Part shown: positions 24,324 through 33,048 of the stretch, one piece after another
Position numbering within the stretch: position 1 is the stretch's first letter
How the letters are laid out: every line of letters begins with the position of its first letter
NCBI RefSeq assembly: GCF_014595955.1
Contig: NZ_JABVCF010000006.1
Location: 124,001 to 188,000, forward strand
Direction: 5' to 3'
Length of the DNA stretch: 64,000 nt
DNA from: Pseudaminobacter soli (ex Zhang et al. 2022)
GTDB lineage: Bacteria > Pseudomonadota > Alphaproteobacteria > Rhizobiales > Rhizobiaceae
Notes under the pieces: model-generated
What the model was told of the DNA's origin: nothing
Seen by the model: only the letters and a program-made list of their open reading frames with translations
Databases searched by the model: none
Made by a program: the position numbers and the translations under genes

Positions 24324-25415
24324 TCACGAAAGCTCCCCCTTCTCGAGTTGATCCTCGATGTACAGCCGCTCGACTGCGACCTTCAGGGTGGCGACGAGCG
24401 GAGTGGCCAAGGCGAAGCCAAGCGCGCCGAAAAGGGCGCCGAACACCATCACCGCCGCGAGCGTTAGGACGGGCGACACGTCAACCGCGCGTTTCTGGAT
24501 CAAGGGCGTGAGCACGTAGCCCTCCACGATCTGGATCGCAAAGTAGACGCCCAAGGCCCACCACACCATTGTGGGGCCTTGAGCCATGGCGGCAAGCACG
24601 ATCGGCACGCCCGCGATGACCGGGCCGAGATATGGGATGAAATTCAACAGCCCAGCCTGAAGCCCCAGGGGGAGCGCGCCTGGCATTCCGATCAGCCCAA
24701 GGCCAACCCAAGTCGTTATGGCTATCAGGGTTCCCGCAGCGAGTTGACCGACGAGCCACCAACGTAGGGCTCCGGCCATCTCATTTAGCACTTCCCCGAT
24801 GCGCTGCCGGCGTGCTCGGGGCACGAGGCTCAGCACGCCGCGATGGTAGGTCTCCGGGCTCGCCGCCATGAACAGGCCGATGAAGACCACGACCACGATG
24901 CTGCCCAGGAAGCTCGACGCCAGATTGAACGCCGAAAAGGCCGTCCCGAATAAGGCGCCCGGGTTAGGGAACAGTATTTGGCCGAGAGTGCGCGGCGCCT
25001 CCCCATCCTGCGGCGGTCCGATCCCTATCGCCTGGAGTTCCGCTCGAAGGTCTACTAGTTCATTGCCGATGAGGCGGACGAGGCTATCCGCCTGCTGGAT
25101 CAGATTGGTGCCCCCCCACACGACCAGCCAGGCCGCACCGAGCGCAAGGACGAGACACACGATCGTCAGTAGCCATCCGCGTCGGAGCGGAACCAGTGCA
25201 GCGAGCCCGCGCGTGCATGCGTCGAGAAACGCGCCAAAGAGAAGGCCGGCAAATATCAGAAGAAGAGGTCGGGAGACCTGCCAGGCAAGGAACAACCCTG
25301 CCCCGGCTGCTAACGCCACCAGGATCAGGGAGACGCTCGAACGTCGGCGGACTGACGAGTATGCCAGGTGAGATACCTGGCGGGAGGCTGGTTCGCGATA
25401 AGGGTCTGTCACCAT
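24324..25415 (-). CDS. AI-2E family transporter (PerM-like permease)
   Basis: 363-residue polytopic membrane protein of the AI-2E/PerM family, with about 7-8 hydrophobic segments: two N-terminal segments (SLILVALAAGAGLFLAW, LLLIFAGLLFGAFLDA), WLLTIVCLVLALGAAWLVVW, a central soluble helical stretch, then FLGSIVVVVFIGLFMA and the C-terminal group with GLQAGLLNFIPYLGPVIAGVPIVLAA, the most conserved family motif, and EGYVLTPLIQKRAVDVSP. Start at 25415 is supported by GAGG 5 nt before; an in-frame ATG at 25439 is an alternative. Members have been linked to AI-2 export or Na+/H+ antiport, so function stays open. It is not part of either neighbouring operon. Confidence 0.92.
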   Translation of the reverse strand: MVTDPYREPASRQVSHLAYSSVRRRSSVSLILVALAAGAGLFLAWQVSRPLLLIFAGLLFGAFLDACTRGLAALVPLRRGWLLTIVCLVLALGAAWLVVWGGTNLIQQADSLVRLIGNELVDLRAELQAIGIGPPQDGEAPRTLGQILFPNPGALFGTAFSAFNLASSFLGSIVVVVFIGLFMAASPETYHRGVLSLVPRARRQRIGEVLNEMAGALRWWLVGQLAAGTLIAITTWVGLGLIGMPGALPLGLQAGLLNFIPYLGPVIAGVPIVLAAMAQGPTMVWWALGVYFAIQIVEGYVLTPLIQKRAVDVSPVLTLAAVMVFGALFGALGFALATPLVATLKVAVERLYIEDQLEKGELS

Positions 25416-25721
25416 CGTCGCCTCTGCATTCAATCTCAAGCGGGTCGATTACGGACCACGAGCGAACTCGAGATGATGGAGACAACCGCGCCGGCAACAC
25501 TCAGTTCCGCCAATCGCGGGAGAAGAACCGAGACGGAAGCCCCGTGCATTCGGATGAAGGAAATGGAAGCCCTCGGGACAGGTCAACCACGAAGAACCCA
25601 ATGAGGCTGTCCTTGGCGGCTTGCAGAGTTCGCAAGGAAGACGTGGATCATCAACTCAAGAGCAATCCTCCAGACCGGCTTGATCGAGGCACCCTGTCCC
25701 GGTGGCGAATCCCGCACGGCG
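25416..25721. other. Intergenic stretch without a recognisable gene
   Basis: No reading frame with recognisable homology is seen on either strand between the AI-2E-family start and the ArgE remnant. Together with the remnant it looks like decaying DNA. It must hold the promoter for the AI-2E-family gene, but no clear boxes were assigned. Confidence 0.4.
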
Positions 25722-25880
25722 TCAGGAGGACAATTCGTCGACGAGGGTCATCATCAACGCGCTGCATTGGTGCAACTGCGCCTCTGTCGCGAATTCATCC
25801 GGCTTATGGCTCTGCTCCATATGTCCGGGACCGCGAGCCACAACAGGCACGTGCAGCCTCACCTGCACCCAAGCCCCAAT
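25722..25880 (-). pseudogene. C-terminal remnant of an ArgE/M20 peptidase-like gene
   Basis: The last about 50 codons of a minus-strand frame read like the C-terminus of acetylornithine deacetylase-type M20 peptidases: VPVVARGPGHMEQSHKPDEF, then EAQLHQCSALMMTLVDEL, matching the family pattern GPG-x-IEQAHKPDEY followed by a cysteine-containing last helix. Confident similarity covers 25722-25832, and weaker similarity extends to about 25880. Upstream of this the frame loses resemblance, and the 3' end of the neighbouring binding-protein gene is only 236 bp further on, so the bulk of the peptidase, including its metal ligands, is gone. Probably a deletion remnant from a peptide or amide-use locus. 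Confidence 0.6.
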
Positions 25881-26115
25881 GAGTTCGACGGCGCATGTCG
25901 CGCGGTCGCCATGCTGATGGCCCGCGGACGCCACGAGATCCCCGGGAGTCCGCCTGACCGAGTGCCCGTCGAACAAGAAATTTCTCGGGGGGCGATGTCA
26001 CATTCGCCCCCGGCACCTTGTCATAGGTTCGTCAGCCCCATTCATCACGAGATGGACGACACAATGGCGGAACCCGGCTGGAAGGGCCGGCTGCCTTCTG
26101 TCTCCGCGAGCGCCT

Positions 26116-27771
26116 CTACGTCGCCTCGCCCAACCAGACCGTGCCAAAATCCAACTCGAATGCAGGATGCATGGCATGATTTTTCACTTCTGGTTGCATG
26201 TGGCAATATAGCTTGCGCCAGAAGGGCTGAATGAGGACGCCTGAATCCTGCAGGATCGTCTCGATGTCCTTCATGATTTCGCGCCTCTTGTCGGCGTCGG
26301 CTACGCCGCGCGCCTGATTGAGCTTGGCGTCGAAATCCGGATCGGAAAACGCGGTTTCGTTCCAGGCCTCCCCGGAGCGGTAGCCGATGGCGAGGATCTG
26401 CACGCCGAGGGGTCGCGAATTCCACGTCGTCAGCGAGAAGGGATACTTTGCCCAGTCGTTCCAGAACGTCGAACCCGGCAGCACCGTGCGCTTGACCTTG
26501 ATGCCGGCTTCGCGAAGCTGCGCGGCGATGGCATCGCCGGTGTTCTTGTGCCACTCCTCGTCGGTCGAGATCAGTTCATGCTCGAAGTCCATCTGGCCTG
26601 CTTCGGCCATCAGCGCCTTGGCCTTCTCAATGTCGCGCTGTTTCTTGGGTAGCTCGGCATATTCGGGATGGATTGGGCTTACATGGTGGTTCTCGGCCAC
26701 GGAGCCGAGATTGCCATAGCCCAAGCGCAGGACTGTCTCGTTGTCGACGGCAAGCTGCAGCGCGTTGCGCACGCGCTGGTCGTCGTAAGGCTTGTTGTTG
26801 ATATTGGTGCGGCAGACGATGGTGGCGGCGGTCGCCACCTCGGACATTGTCAGGCCCATGCCGTCGAGAATGGAGACGAAATCGCCGGTCGTCTCGTAGT
26901 TGGCGTGCACCTCGCCGGCCTCAAAGGCATTGAGCATGGCATTCGGGTCGGCGCCATAGTCGATGAACTCCACGCCGTCCAGCAGCGCGTCGCCGCCCCA
27001 CCAAGTGCCACTCTCACGACGCTTGTACACCACCCGCGTGCCGACGTCGTACGACACCAGTTCGAACGGTCCCGTGCCGATCGGGTTTTTCACGAAGTCG
27101 GCGCCGGTCTCGTCGAAGCTGCGGTGTACAATGAGCGCTGTGTATTCGCTGATGCTCGGAATGATGGTGATGTCAGAGGAAAGCAGACTCAGCTTCACCG
27201 TGTGGTCGTCAACCTTGGTGATGGCCCCTTCGCGAGCCTTGCCGGTCTTGTCATCAACCAGCGTGCCCAACCGACCGGGCATCGAATTGCCTTCGGCCGA
27301 CCTGTCGCACCATCGCACGAAGTTGAAAACGACGTCGTCGGCGTTGAAAGCATCGCCGTTAGTCCAGGTCACGTCCTTGCGCAGTTTCAGAACATACTCG
27401 GTGGCGTCATCATTCACTTCCCAGCTTTCGAGCAGGTTGGGCGAGAAGGTGAAATCGCGGTTGTAGCGGATGAGGGTTTCCAGAGTCTGGCGCTGGACAT
27501 TTCCAACCTCCGGCCACTCGGAAATGCGCGGGTCCTTCGGCTCCTTGACCACCATGGCGACCTTGAGCACGCCACCCCTTTTCGGCTCCTGCGCAACTGC
27601 GGGCGTCGGTGCGGCAAGGCCGATCAAGCCGTAGGCCATGGCGGCCGCGGCGCCGAAGACGCTGGCCATCGCCAGGAATTCGCGGCGATCCATCTCGCCC
27701 GCTTTCGCGCGGACGGCCATATCGTGGATATGACCAGGGACGCGGTCACCATTGCTCTTGAAACCGGCCAT
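26116..27771 (-). CDS. Dipeptide/oligopeptide-type ABC substrate-binding protein (SBP_bac_5)
   Basis: 551-residue cluster C binding protein. The N-terminus carries a Tat-type signal: the twin-arginine motif [13 protein letters not shown] at about residues 27-39 comes after a long n-region, followed by a hydrophobic stretch and a probable cleavage at [10 protein letters not shown]. The mature protein has the family pattern [58 protein letters not shown] and [30 protein letters not shown] just upstream supports the start at 27771. No permease or ATPase genes are adjacent, so it must serve a transporter elsewhere, or the rest was lost with the adjacent M20 peptidase. The HD-domain gene lies 76 nt upstream on the same strand and may be co-transcribed. 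Confidence 0.93.
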   Translation of the reverse strand: MAGFKSNGDRVPGHIHDMAVRAKAGEMDRREFLAMASVFGAAAAMAYGLIGLAAPTPAVAQEPKRGGVLKVAMVVKEPKDPRISEWPEVGNVQRQTLETLIRYNRDFTFSPNLLESWEVNDDATEYVLKLRKDVTWTNGDAFNADDVVFNFVRWCDRSAEGNSMPGRLGTLVDDKTGKAREGAITKVDDHTVKLSLLSSDITIIPSISEYTALIVHRSFDETGADFVKNPIGTGPFELVSYDVGTRVVYKRRESGTWWGGDALLDGVEFIDYGADPNAMLNAFEAGEVHANYETTGDFVSILDGMGLTMSEVATAATIVCRTNINNKPYDDQRVRNALQLAVDNETVLRLGYGNLGSVAENHHVSPIHPEYAELPKKQRDIEKAKALMAEAGQMDFEHELISTDEEWHKNTGDAIAAQLREAGIKVKRTVLPGSTFWNDWAKYPFSLTTWNSRPLGVQILAIGYRSGEAWNETAFSDPDFDAKLNQARGVADADKRREIMKDIETILQDSGVLIQPFWRKLYCHMQPEVKNHAMHPAFELDFGTVWLGEAT

Positions 27772-27847
27772 TCGCTCCTCTCCGTGTAACCTTATGGCGT
27801 GTGCTAAGAGCGGCTTAAGAGAAGCCGTCTTCGTGAGTTGAAAAATA

Positions 27848-28474
27848 TCAATTCTGACTGGCGCGCTGGGCGGCGACGCCGGCATCCGTGAGCGGCACGC
27901 GTATGCCGGGCCTGACTACTTGCGGGTCATAGGCCTTACGCGCGAAGACCTCCCGGACCATGGGCGCGAAGAAGGCCAATGGCATCATGTCGTAATCCGG
28001 ATCGAAGCTGGACTGGTCCCACATCTCGCAGAAGTCAGCGCAGTCTTCATAGCAGGCGTGTCCCTTGAACGCGTCGCGCTTGTTGGGATTTCCGCCGACA
28101 TGCTCGCCGTAATAGAGCATCTGGAAGTCGCCATGCTTCTCGACCACCCAGGCGCACTGCTCGCGGACGAAGGGCCGGATAATGGCTGCGGCATATTCGT
28201 CGTGGTTATACGGCGCATAGATGTCGCCAATATCGTGCAGCAGCGCCGAAACCACCCAGTCGATATCCGCACCCGCACGCCACGCGCGAGTGGCGCTCTG
28301 CAACGAATGACCGAGCCGTGTAACCTTGTAGCCCGACAGTGACTTGTCCAGCGAGGTCATCGCGTCGAGCAGACGGTCGGCGGTGCCTGCCGCGTACTCG
28401 ACTTCATGCTCAGTCAGGAAGGCGTAATCCTCCCTGTCGCCATCCTTCATCTGAGTGAATTTGACCGTTTCCAT
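27848..28474 (-). CDS. HD-domain protein of the PhnZ/MIOX-like diiron oxygenase type
   Basis: 208-residue HD-domain protein. Metal-ligand pattern: [48 protein letters not shown], with the first His, the HD pair and the following His; then [15 protein letters not shown] and a C-terminal [26 protein letters not shown]. This layout, especially LLHDIGD with a distal HGDFQ and an Asp in DQSSFDP, is that of HD-type mixed-valence diiron oxygenases (PhnZ, TmpB, myo-inositol oxygenase) rather than of nucleotide phosphohydrolases. The start at 28474 is chosen because homology begins there ([12 protein letters not shown]). Divergent from a LysR gene, with a LysR box between, so probably controlled by it. 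The substrate is unknown; no phosphonate genes are visible. Confidence 0.85.
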   Translation of the reverse strand: METVKFTQMKDGDREDYAFLTEHEVEYAAGTADRLLDAMTSLDKSLSGYKVTRLGHSLQSATRAWRAGADIDWVVSALLHDIGDIYAPYNHDEYAAAIIRPFVREQCAWVVEKHGDFQMLYYGEHVGGNPNKRDAFKGHACYEDCADFCEMWDQSSFDPDYDMMPLAFFAPMVREVFARKAYDPQVVRPGIRVPLTDAGVAAQRASQN

Positions 28475-28594
28475 AACCGGACTTTCTCGCAGGACTGGGT
28501 TCCGCTGCCCCGGCAGTGGCGGGATGGACAGCACAGCAACGCGGCGATCTTGGAGCCTCCTCCCGCGGCAAGCAACCCGAGCGGCATCTGTCAT

Positions 28595-28613
28595 TAATCG
28601 ATAATCCCGATTA
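28595..28613. promoter_or_regulatory. LysR-type operator (T-N11-A) in a divergent gap
   Basis: TAATCG-ATAATCC-CGATTA is an inverted repeat with 6-bp perfect arms; inside it ATC-N9-GAT at 28597-28611 is a textbook T-N11-A LysR box. It lies 35 bp before the LysR start and 120 bp from the HD-gene start, suiting autoregulation and activation of the divergent gene. Confidence 0.6.
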
Positions 28614-28648
28614 GGATTGGCAACTGCGTGGCGGAAAGCCGAGGGACG

Positions 28649-29500
28649 ATGAATCTCGAGTTGCTGGATACCTTCCTCGATTTGATCGAGACGAGGAACT
28701 TCAATCGCACCGCGGAGCGCCTTGGCGTGCGGCAGTCCACCGTTTCAAGCCGCATTCGCACGCTTGAGCAGATGCTGGGAAAGCAGCTGTTTCAGCGCAG
28801 CAAGTCGGGTACTTCGCCGACGGCGGCAGGGGCGCGCTTTCAAGAACTGGCCAGTTCGCTCAAGCTGCATTGGCTCGATGCCCGGCGCAACGTCCAATCG
28901 ATCGAGGCATTCGATCAGCTAATTCGAATCGGCCTCGCGAGCCAGATGTACGAGCGGGTCCTCGAAAGCTTCCTGAATCGCGTTCGATCCACCATGCCCA
29001 AGCTCGCGCTCTATGTGGAAATCGACTACGCCGATCAAATGATCCTTGATCTGACGCGTGGAAACCTGGACCTCGCCGTCCTGTATTCTCCCAGGCATAT
29101 GCCGGATCTCCACTATGAACAGATCGCCGAAGAGCGTTACGTCATGGTCAGCTCAAACCGCCTGCATTTGAGCGAAGTCGACAGGAGCGACTACATCAGG
29201 GCGAACTACTCGTTGCCATTCGCCCACATGCACAAGCAACTCCTTCCGCAATTGGAAAGCACGCCGCTTTCCGTGGGCAATCTCGGAGCGATCGTGTTTC
29301 TGTTGTCTCGACGAGGCGGCACGGCCTATGTCACCGAGGCCGCATCCGAGCCGCTCCTGGCGGAGGGCCTTGTCCGCGCGGTGGCTGAAGCGCCAATCAT
29401 CTCGCACCCGATTTATTCGGCCGTGCATGTCAGGCATCGCCACTCCCACGTGCACAGGCGGCTGCTGCAAACGCTGAAGCTAGTGATGGATAAGGGGTGA
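28649..29500 (+). CDS. LysR-family transcriptional regulator
   Basis: 283-residue LysR regulator. The winged helix at about residues 1-60 reads MNLELLDTFLDLIETRNFNR, TAERLGVRQSTVSSRIRTLEQ, MLGKQLFQRS. The effector domain (about 85-280) has IRIGLASQMYERVLESFLNR and LTRGNLDLAVLYSPRHMPDL, and ends at HRRLLQTLKLVMDKG. Start at ATG 28649 is backed by GAGGGA at 28641-28646; a GTG at 28628 is also in frame but would add a non-homologous heptapeptide. Divergent from the HD-domain gene, its likely target. Confidence 0.94.
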   Translation: MNLELLDTFLDLIETRNFNRTAERLGVRQSTVSSRIRTLEQMLGKQLFQRSKSGTSPTAAGARFQELASSLKLHWLDARRNVQSIEAFDQLIRIGLASQMYERVLESFLNRVRSTMPKLALYVEIDYADQMILDLTRGNLDLAVLYSPRHMPDLHYEQIAEERYVMVSSNRLHLSEVDRSDYIRANYSLPFAHMHKQLLPQLESTPLSVGNLGAIVFLLSRRGGTAYVTEAASEPLLAEGLVRAVAEAPIISHPIYSAVHVRHRHSHVHRRLLQTLKLVMDKG

Positions 29501-29807
29501 AGCGTGATGAATGGGCAGCCGTTCGCCCGTTCGCTCGCTGACCAGACCGTTCCCGATCGCCCGCTGCCTCTGCCGACTTACGCACGTCGAGTTGCGAAAT
29601 CTCTCGAGCAGCAACCCTGCGGCTGGATTGCGACAAGTGCCGTCAATCGTTCCCTTGCGCGATGCCCTTGCCGGTCCCGACGAGGACCGAGCCGGCGCTG
29701 ATCGGCGCGAACATCGAGGCCCACGGGACCGAGTTGGCGGGCCGCCTCGACGCGGACCCTGCGAACATGGTTGAGTTCGGAAAGTCAAAAAGCGTAACAA
29801 AATCAAG
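29501..29807. other. Intergenic stretch between the LysR gene and tRNA-Gln
   Basis: About 307 bp with no recognisable gene. Frames on both strands lack family motifs. It lies just downstream of the 3' end of the minus-strand tRNA, the usual target side for tRNA-directed integration, but no direct repeat of the tRNA 3' end and no integrase was seen. Confidence 0.4.
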
Positions 29808-29881
29808 TGGCTGGGGAACCTGGATTCGAACCAGGACTAACGGAGTCAGAGTCCGCTGGTCTACCGTTAACCTATTCCCCA
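29808..29881 (-). tRNA. tRNA-Gln, anticodon CUG
   Basis: Read on the minus strand, the 74-nt molecule begins TGGGGAA, which pairs with TTCCCCA at the 3' end, then discriminator G and an encoded CCA. The anticodon arm is GCGGA-CTCTGAC-TCCGT with anticodon CTG, so it reads CAG glutamine codons. The T arm CCTGG-TTCGAAT-CCAGG is perfect. The D arm contains GGTTAACGGTAGACC. Confidence 0.96.
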
Positions 29882-30085
29882 ACTGCGGGGCCGAAGCAGC
29901 CCGGGTCGGATGGGCTGCCTTGTATCCACACGCGCATAGGAGTCAAGCCCACAGATGATGTAAGGTTCCAATCGCGGGCGCTCAAGTCGGACGGATCTGG
30001 CAGCATCGCGGTTGGCCGAAGCGTTCGATTCTCGGCAAGAACGCCCCAGGGCAAGCCCGCTCCAGAAAATGCCGGGACCAAACAG

Positions 30086-30958
30086 CTAACCATCCGGCCG
30101 CAACCTTCCCCTTTTGTCGGGGGAGTTGTTGCCGCCCTCTTTAACTGAAACGGTTTCGTCTGCGGCTCCGTTGCCTGGAGCCGGACCGGCGGCCCGATAC
30201 TCGGACTGGTGGAAGGCGCGGAGGGCCGGCCCGAATTCGATCGACAGGTTGAAGCGGCGCGGGTCGTCGAACTCCGGCTTCAGCTTGAACGTCGCCTCCG
30301 CGGTCCACACGGTGACCGGCTGCTTGGCCAGCACGGCGGCCGCGATCTCCTGCGGAAGTCGAAATCTGGCCGCGTCCGCCAGCACCTCGAGGAATTCCCT
30401 GGCTCGACCCAACAACTCGTCTTCGTTCTGCGGCTCCAGGAGATTAAGCTTCATCCGCGCATAGGCAAGCCGTTGTCGGCTCGTCCCGCGCAACAGATAG
30501 AACAGGCTGTTCTCCTTTGCCGGCGGGCCTGCCGCGTCCAACCCCTCCCCGGCATCTGGCTCCGCTTCGTCATCCTGAGAGATGTCCACAGGAGCCTCCT
30601 CGAGCCGGGCCATGCACTCCCAGATCCCGGAGATTTCGGCGCCGCGCCAGCCGAAATTCGCAAATCCGGCCTCGTCGAGCCGGTCGCAGATTCGCTCCGG
30701 ATCGCTGCCGATGACCGGAACGAATGGGTGGGGGCTGTCGAACGCGAAGGACAAGAACCCGGGCTTATCTTCTGGTCGCGGGGGGCGGGCCGACTGTAGT
30801 TGATCCTTCGGCAGCGAAGCCAGATCCGGCTGCGGAGGCGCAGGATACGGAACGGTCAGTGCCGCCAGCGCGACGACCGGAAGGATGATCCTCCTTGGCT
30901 TCAAGCGCTCCGAACTCCTGTTTTCCGCTTTTCGCGGGTGACCCGGCGCTCCTTTCAT
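30086..30958 (-). CDS. Uncharacterised protein with an N-terminal membrane segment
   Basis: 290-residue protein of unknown function. After a basic n-region (about 20 residues ending ERLKPRR) comes a short hydrophobic segment IILPVVALAALTVPYPAP, then a proline-rich stretch, suggesting a signal anchor or periplasmic protein. A central domain includes SDPERICDRLDEAGF and GWRGAEISGIWECMARLEEAP, with the cysteine pair perhaps forming a disulfide, and later LFYLLRGTSRQRLAYARMKLNLLEPQ. The acidic loop and charged tail look disordered. It resembles conserved hypothetical proteins of rhizobia, but I cannot name a family with confidence. Same strand as the phosphohexomutase gene upstream with 128 nt between, so possibly an operon with it. 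Confidence 0.75.
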   Translation of the reverse strand: MKGAPGHPRKAENRSSERLKPRRIILPVVALAALTVPYPAPPQPDLASLPKDQLQSARPPRPEDKPGFLSFAFDSPHPFVPVIGSDPERICDRLDEAGFANFGWRGAEISGIWECMARLEEAPVDISQDDEAEPDAGEGLDAAGPPAKENSLFYLLRGTSRQRLAYARMKLNLLEPQNEDELLGRAREFLEVLADAARFRLPQEIAAAVLAKQPVTVWTAEATFKLKPEFDDPRRFNLSIEFGPALRAFHQSEYRAAGPAPGNGAADETVSVKEGGNNSPDKRGRLRPDG

Positions 30959-31086
30959 ATCCCCGCGACGGCATATCGCCCAGCCATATTAGCTCCGCGA
31001 GGCCGTCGCGAACGACAACTGGGCCAGCCCGGCCGGCAAGTGCCAGAGACCGGACAGCCGAGATCACCTGCAGACCGCTCAGAACC

Positions 31087-32523
31087 TTACCCGGTCTTCA
31101 AACCCGGGACCTGCGCGAATCTCCGAATTCTCTCCAGGCCGGCAGCAAGAAGAGCGGACGTTCGCTCCTCGCTCTGCGCCGAGGCATAGCACCGCATTTC
31201 AGGCGCATTTCCGGAAGGGCGTAAGTGCAGCGAGCCTCCATCGGAAAGCGTCATCTGCAGCCCGTCCGTGTCATCCATTCCCGACAGGTCGCCCAACCCA
31301 CCGAGGAAAGTCCGGACATTTTCTTCGTCCTCGCTGAGCCATGTCATCAGCCGCTCGCTGTCGTCGCGCGAAAAATTTTCCAATCGACCGCTGGCACATG
31401 CGGGGAGTTCGAGGCCTGCCACGAGCGCGGACAGTTCAAGCCCCGCTCCGAAGGCAGACGTGAGGGCGCAGAGAATGGGAAGCACGCTGTCGCGGGTCGG
31501 CAACGGCTCAAGCTCCGCGGTCGGCAAGGCAATCGGGCTGCCAATGAGCAGGCCGCCATTGGCCTCGAAACCGATGATTGCGCGGTGCCCGGCCGCCGTG
31601 GCGGCCGCCATCCCTTCGAGGACGAAGGGCGAGCCGACCTTCGTTCGGAACAGCCGGAATCCGTCACCGCCGACGATTCCGGGATTGGAGGTTACCGGAG
31701 TGACCACCGCGTCGGCCTTCAGGAACCTCGCCGAGATCAGGCCGAGCGCGTCGCCCCGCACGATCCGTCCCGTCTCGTCGGCAAGGAGCGGCCGGTCGCC
31801 GTCGCCGTCGGTCGAGATGATCGCATCGAGGCGATGGTCGCGCGACCAGGCCTTGAGGCGGTCCGCCGTTCTAGCGTCGATTGCCTCGGTGTCCACGGCG
31901 ACGAACCCGTCGCTCTCGCCAAGGCGCACCACCTCGGACCCGAGTGCGCCGGCCAGATCGACCAGGATGTCGGCGGCGACGGAGCTGTGCCGATAGACGC
32001 CGACCCGCTTGCCCTGCAGCACAGGCTGCGGAAACGCGGTTCGGTACCGCGCCAGATAGGCGGCAACGGCTTCGTCGTCGGGTGGCGGCAGTCGAGGCAA
32101 TTCCGAGGGCGCTGCGCTTCCGGCATTCTCTCGCGCCAGGGCGGCGATGGCGCGCTCGTCTGCCTTGGCGATCTCGCCGTCCGGCCGATAGAACTTGAGA
32201 CCGTTCCGATCCGCCGGGATGTGAGAGCCGGTGACCATCACCGCTCCGGCTCCCAGCTTGAGCGCCTGGAGCGCCAGCGCCGGGGTGGGGATCACGCCAC
32301 AGTAGACCGGTGTAAGGCCGGATTGCGCCAGCGCCGCGATCGTCTGACGGGCGAGTTCCGGGCTGCTGGCACGGAGGTCACGGCCGACAAGCACCTTGGC
32401 GCCCGGAGCAAGGCTGCCGCCGGCCAGCATATGTCTGGCGAAGGCGCAGACATGCGCGTATCCCGGCCCGGCGAGCAGGTCCACCGCAAGGCCGCGCAAT
32501 CCGCTCGTTCCGAATGCGACCAT
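31087..32523 (-). CDS. Phosphohexomutase (phosphomannomutase/phosphoglucomutase family)
   Basis: 478-residue alpha-D-phosphohexomutase. The N-terminal FGTSGLRGLAVDLL, the active-site serine loop VMVTGSHIPADRNGLKFY, the metal-binding DGDGDRPLL, the sugar loop FEANGGLLIGS and the phosphate-binding loop RPSGNAPEMRCYA are all present in order. The serine loop is TGSHIP rather than the usual TASHNP, a variant of one branch of the family. It interconverts hexose 6- and 1-phosphates (mannose or glucose), feeding nucleotide sugars. It is divergent from the capsule-type PKS at 33049, with a 525-bp shared upstream region, which fits a role in polysaccharide precursor supply. Confidence 0.93.
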   Translation of the reverse strand: MVAFGTSGLRGLAVDLLAGPGYAHVCAFARHMLAGGSLAPGAKVLVGRDLRASSPELARQTIAALAQSGLTPVYCGVIPTPALALQALKLGAGAVMVTGSHIPADRNGLKFYRPDGEIAKADERAIAALARENAGSAAPSELPRLPPPDDEAVAAYLARYRTAFPQPVLQGKRVGVYRHSSVAADILVDLAGALGSEVVRLGESDGFVAVDTEAIDARTADRLKAWSRDHRLDAIISTDGDGDRPLLADETGRIVRGDALGLISARFLKADAVVTPVTSNPGIVGGDGFRLFRTKVGSPFVLEGMAAATAAGHRAIIGFEANGGLLIGSPIALPTAELEPLPTRDSVLPILCALTSAFGAGLELSALVAGLELPACASGRLENFSRDDSERLMTWLSEDEENVRTFLGGLGDLSGMDDTDGLQMTLSDGGSLHLRPSGNAPEMRCYASAQSEERTSALLAAGLERIRRFAQVPGLKTG

Positions 32524-33048
32524 TCCCTCTCACCTTTCCACGGGCTGATCATCCAATGGGTCCGGGCCCGTCCGCTGTCAATCGTTCCGGGGGCGCAGCG
32601 GCGACGCCGGCTTTCCGCAGCGATGCCTCAAATCCTGACCCAGGGTGAGGATTGCAGGATTCATTGCAAGATGACCGAAAGAGCGTCACTGATGGTTTCC
32701 TTCGGGGATTCGGGTTGTCCACAGATGCACCGCGAGAATCTGGGTACCCGGATGCAAAATTGGCCGCTAACACTTGATTTGGTTGCTAACACGCCGCAAG
32801 CACAACCGCTTGAATTGTGTCCCGCGTCCACTTCGGCTACTGAAGCGGTGTTGCGAAGGCATTTGGGCGAAGAATTTCATAGGAACCATTGTGTTCTCGA
32901 GGACGAATCATCGCAGCTTGCCCATTGGAGTCTCCTACTCCCGGAAGTCGGAGGAGGTCGCATTCGGGAAGGAGTGGTGGGATTGGCAAATGCATCCGGC
33001 TCTGAGCACAGCGATCGGTGACATTCTGAGTACAGCGGCGTAAGGCAG
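32524..33048. promoter_or_regulatory. Long upstream region of the PKS operon
   Basis: 525 bp between the divergent phosphohexomutase and PKS genes. It holds an 8-bp direct repeat GCTAACAC at 32766-32773 and 32785-32792, 19 bp start to start (about two helical turns), a candidate regulator site. A TTG-initiated frame ends at 33043, 5 nt before the PKS start, but has no recognisable homology and is not called. The long leader suggests regulated expression. Confidence 0.45.

Noticed and set aside
27848-28594. N-terminal extension of the HD-domain gene to the start at 28594
   Set aside because: The extra 40 residues are Arg/Pro-rich, cross the LysR-side regulatory region near 28595 and lack homology; the ATG at 28474 starts the conserved part.
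29808-29881. tRNA-Gln as an integration site of a mobile island
   Set aside because: No integrase, no direct repeat of the tRNA 3' end and no boundary of composition was seen on the 3' side.
29807-30148. Plus-strand frame across the tRNA-Gln, starting MAGEPGFEPGLTESESAG
   Set aside because: This is the well-known antisense artefact of a tRNA gene; the real feature is the minus-strand tRNA-Gln.
32774-33043. TTG-initiated 89-codon frame ending 5 nt before the PKS start
   Set aside because: No ribosome site or recognisable homology; a leader peptide is possible but unsupported.
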